Origin: an uncultured Faecalibacterium sp.
GTDB lineage: Bacteria; Bacillota; Clostridia; Oscillospirales; Ruminococcaceae
Direction of reading: 5' to 3'
Assembly: GCA_937915335.1 (NCBI GenBank)
Contig: CALDLZ010000085.1
Location: 1-6,523 of the forward strand
DNA: 6,523 nucleotides
Part shown: positions 4,931 through 6,523 of the stretch, one piece after another
Numbering within the stretch: position 1 is the first letter of the stretch
Layout of the letters: every line of letters starts with the position of its first letter
Position numbers and translations under genes: made by a program
The notes under the pieces: model-generated
Seen by the model: only the letters and a program-made list of their open reading frames with translations
Database searches by the model: none
What the model was told of the DNA's origin: nothing

Positions 4931-6364
4931 ATGAAAGCATTTATGGATCAGGAGTTCATGCTCCAGTCTCCCATGGCTCAGCATCTGTATCACACCTACG
5001 CTGCTGACATGCCCATCTGCGATTATCACTGCCACATCTCCCCGAAGGAGATCGCTGAGAACCGCCGTTTCGAGAACATCGCTCAGGTCTGGCTGGGCGG
5101 CCGTCAGCCCGACGGCTCCCTGGCTGGTGACCACTACAAGTGGCGCGTGATGCGCTCCAACGGCGTGCCCGAGGAGTACATCACTGGCAACAAGCCCGAC
5201 CGTGAGCGTTTCCAGAAGTTTGCGGAGGCTCTGCCCATGGCCATTGGCAACCCCATGTATCACTGGTGCCATCTGGAGCTGCGCAAGTACTTCGGCTATC
5301 AGGGCATCCTGAACGGCGATACCGCTGAGGAAGTCTGGAACCTGTGCAACGACAAGCTGCAGCACGACGACAGCATGACCGTCCGCGGTCTGATCGAGCA
5401 GTCCAATGTCGCCTTCATCGGCACCACCGATGATCCCATCGACAGCCTGGAGTGGCACAAGAAGATCAAGGAAGATCCTTCCATCAAGTTCATCGTCGCT
5501 CCTTCCTTCCGCCCCGACAAGGCCGTGAACATCCAGAAGCCCGGCTTCGTGGAGTACATGGGCAAGCTGGCTCAGGTCGTCGGCAAGGAGAAGCTGGCCT
5601 GCATCGACTGCGTTACCAGCGCCCTGACCGAGCGCATCGAGTTCTTTGCTGAGATGGGCTGCCGCGCGTCTGACCACGGTCTGGACTATGTGCCCTACCG
5701 TGAGGCCACCAAGGAAGAGGTCAACGCCATTTACCAGAAGGTCATGGCTGGTGCCACCCCCACCAAGGAAGAGGCTGAGAAGTATCAGACCTACCTGCTG
5801 ATCCACCTGGGCAAGCAGTATCATCGTCTGGGCATCGTCATGCAGTTCCACTTCAACTGCCTGCGTGGTGTCAACCGCAAGATGAACGCTCTGCTGGGAC
5901 CCGACACCGGCTTCGACATGATCAACACCGAGAAGTGCGGCAGCGAGCTGTCCAGCCTGCTGAGCGCCATGAACGACACCGACGAGTGCCCCAAGTCCAT
6001 CGTTTACAGCCTGAACCCCGCTGACAACGAGCAGCTGGGCTCCCTGCTGGGCTGCTTCCAGAACGATGAGTGCCCGGGCAAGATCCAGCACGGCTCCGGC
6101 TGGTGGTTCAACGACCAGAAGATCGGCATGGAAAACCAGCTGAAGAGTCTGGCAAACCTGGGCCTGCTGGGCAACTTCGTTGGTATGCTGACCGACAGCC
6201 GCAGCTTCCTGAGCTACACCCGTCACGATTACTTCCGCCGCATCCTGTGCAACGTCCTGGGTCAGTGGATCGAGGATGGCGAGTATCCCGATGACGAGAA
6301 GGCACTGGAGAAGATCGTCAAGGGCATCTGCTTCGACAACGCAAAGCGTTACTTTGGCTTCTAA
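4931..6364 (+). CDS. uxaC: Glucuronate/galacturonate isomerase UxaC
   Basis: A 477-residue cytosolic enzyme (E. coli UxaC is 470), complete from ATG to TAA. It isomerises D-glucuronate to D-fructuronate and D-galacturonate to D-tagaturonate, the first intracellular step of hexuronate breakdown toward 2-keto-3-deoxygluconate. It belongs to a divergent branch of the amidohydrolase (TIM-barrel) superfamily. Seen: CDYHCHISPKEIAENRRFENI (30-50) with the metal-site pair His33/His35; WLGGxxPDGSLAGDHYKWRVMRSNG (positions 54-78), the conserved segment containing DHYKWR; QFHFNCLRGVN (305-315) with His307; and MLTDSRSFLSYTRHDYFRRILC (419-440), a family hallmark with Asp422, Arg424 and His432. All appear intact. 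The gene is preceded by its own promoter with an operator-like dyad and followed by a strong terminator, so it is probably monocistronic; the other uronate genes (uxaB/uxuB, uxaA/uxuA, kdgK, kdgA) are not in the window. Confidence 0.97.
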   Translation: MKAFMDQEFMLQSPMAQHLYHTYAADMPICDYHCHISPKEIAENRRFENIAQVWLGGRQPDGSLAGDHYKWRVMRSNGVPEEYITGNKPDRERFQKFAEALPMAIGNPMYHWCHLELRKYFGYQGILNGDTAEEVWNLCNDKLQHDDSMTVRGLIEQSNVAFIGTTDDPIDSLEWHKKIKEDPSIKFIVAPSFRPDKAVNIQKPGFVEYMGKLAQVVGKEKLACIDCVTSALTERIEFFAEMGCRASDHGLDYVPYREATKEEVNAIYQKVMAGATPTKEEAEKYQTYLLIHLGKQYHRLGIVMQFHFNCLRGVNRKMNALLGPDTGFDMINTEKCGSELSSLLSAMNDTDECPKSIVYSLNPADNEQLGSLLGCFQNDECPGKIQHGSGWWFNDQKIGMENQLKSLANLGLLGNFVGMLTDSRSFLSYTRHDYFRRILCNVLGQWIEDGEYPDDEKALEKIVKGICFDNAKRYFGF

Positions 6365-6381
6365 TTTCTCATAAAAGCATC

Positions 6382-6420
6382 AAGGGCTCCGCACGGTGCG
6401 TGCGGGGCCCTTTTCTTTTA
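6382..6420 (+). terminator. Intrinsic terminator of uxaC
   Basis: AAGGGCTCCGCAC (6382-6394) pairs with GTGCGGGGCCCTT (6400-6412) as a 13-bp stem with one T.G wobble and a 5-base loop, followed by TTCTTTTA. It starts 18 bases after the uxaC stop. The stem and T-tract are canonical. Confidence 0.93.
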
Positions 6421-6443
6421 CACAGTTTTTCCGGCAAATCGCA

Positions 6444-6454
6444 ACAATCCTTGT
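6444..6454. promoter_or_regulatory. ACAA/TTGT dyad upstream of the edge promoter
   Basis: ACAATCCTTGT: perfect 4-base arms around 3 bases. It lies upstream of the predicted -35 of the next gene. The same ACAA/TTGT half-sites occur in the dyad at 6506-6518, in opposite order. Short arms make this a weak call. Confidence 0.25.
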
Positions 6455-6466
6455 CAGATATTGCCG

Positions 6467-6495
6467 TTGCGCCCCCGGAGGTTTTGGTCTATACT
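6467..6495 (+). promoter_or_regulatory. Predicted promoter of a gene beyond the right edge
   Basis: -10 TATACT (6490-6495), the same hexamer as at uxaC, with a weak -35 TTGCGC (6467-6472) 17 bases upstream. It follows the uxaC terminator, and the window closes on an AAGGGGG-like ribosome binding sequence, as expected for a new transcription unit. Confidence 0.5.
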
Positions 6496-6505
6496 GTTGA
6501 CTTAG

Positions 6506-6518
6506 TTGTTAGAGACAA
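6506..6518. promoter_or_regulatory. TTGT-N5-ACAA dyad at the predicted transcript start
   Basis: TTGT (6506-6509), TAGAG, ACAA (6515-6518), centred about 10 bases past the predicted start site near 6502, where a repressor would block initiation. The arms equal those of the uxaC-side operators, but the spacer is 5 bases, not 2, so a different or more tolerant regulator is implied. Confidence 0.4.
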
Positions 6519-6523
6519 GGGGG
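6517..6523 (+). promoter_or_regulatory. Likely ribosome binding site cut by the window edge
   Basis: AAGGGGG ends the window and resembles a Shine-Dalgarno sequence. A + strand gene probably begins within about 10 bases to the right. Confidence 0.4.

Noticed and set aside
4826..6226. 466-codon open frame on the - strand opposite uxaC
   Set aside because: Antisense shadow of uxaC with Val/Leu/Gln/Ala-rich low-complexity translation, no good ribosome binding site, and no family resemblance.

Overview
The window looks like a chromosomal segment from a moderately GC-rich, Gram-positive gut anaerobe in the Clostridia (Oscillospiraceae; a Faecalibacterium/Gemmiger-type relative is my best guess). 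This rests on strong AAGGAG/AGGAGG ribosome binding sites, C/G-ending codons, AT-rich intergenic regions, stem-plus-T terminators and the protein flavour. No marker gene fixes the genus. I see no mobile element, phage gene, CRISPR array, tRNA or rRNA.

Left block (1-3735, all + strand): the 3' end of a RidA-family enamine/imine deaminase, an APC-superfamily amino-acid permease, a MalY/PatB-type PLP-dependent C-S beta-lyase/aminotransferase, and a small peroxiredoxin-like thioredoxin-fold protein starting 3 bases after the lyase stop. No intrinsic terminator is visible between them, so they plausibly form one transcript. They suggest import of a sulphur-containing (or related) amino acid, beta-elimination to a thiol plus 2-aminoacrylate, clearance of the aminoacrylate by RidA, and a thiol-redox protein. 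The block ends in a strong hairpin terminator shared with the convergent gene to the right.

Right block (3768-6420): an aldose 1-epimerase-family gene on the - strand and uxaC (glucuronate/galacturonate isomerase) on the + strand, transcribed divergently from an AT-rich region of about 280 bases. That region holds two copies of the dyad TTGTATACA(A/T), one inside each predicted promoter. This fits a FadR-subfamily GntR repressor that controls both genes in response to uronates. uxaC ends in a canonical terminator.

Right edge (6421-6523): a predicted promoter, two ACAA/TTGT dyads and a purine-rich ribosome-binding-like sequence at the last bases, so another + strand gene probably starts just beyond the window.

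The most notable observations are the paired operator architecture tying a sugar mutarotase to uxaC, and the RidA-permease-lyase-thiol protein cluster.
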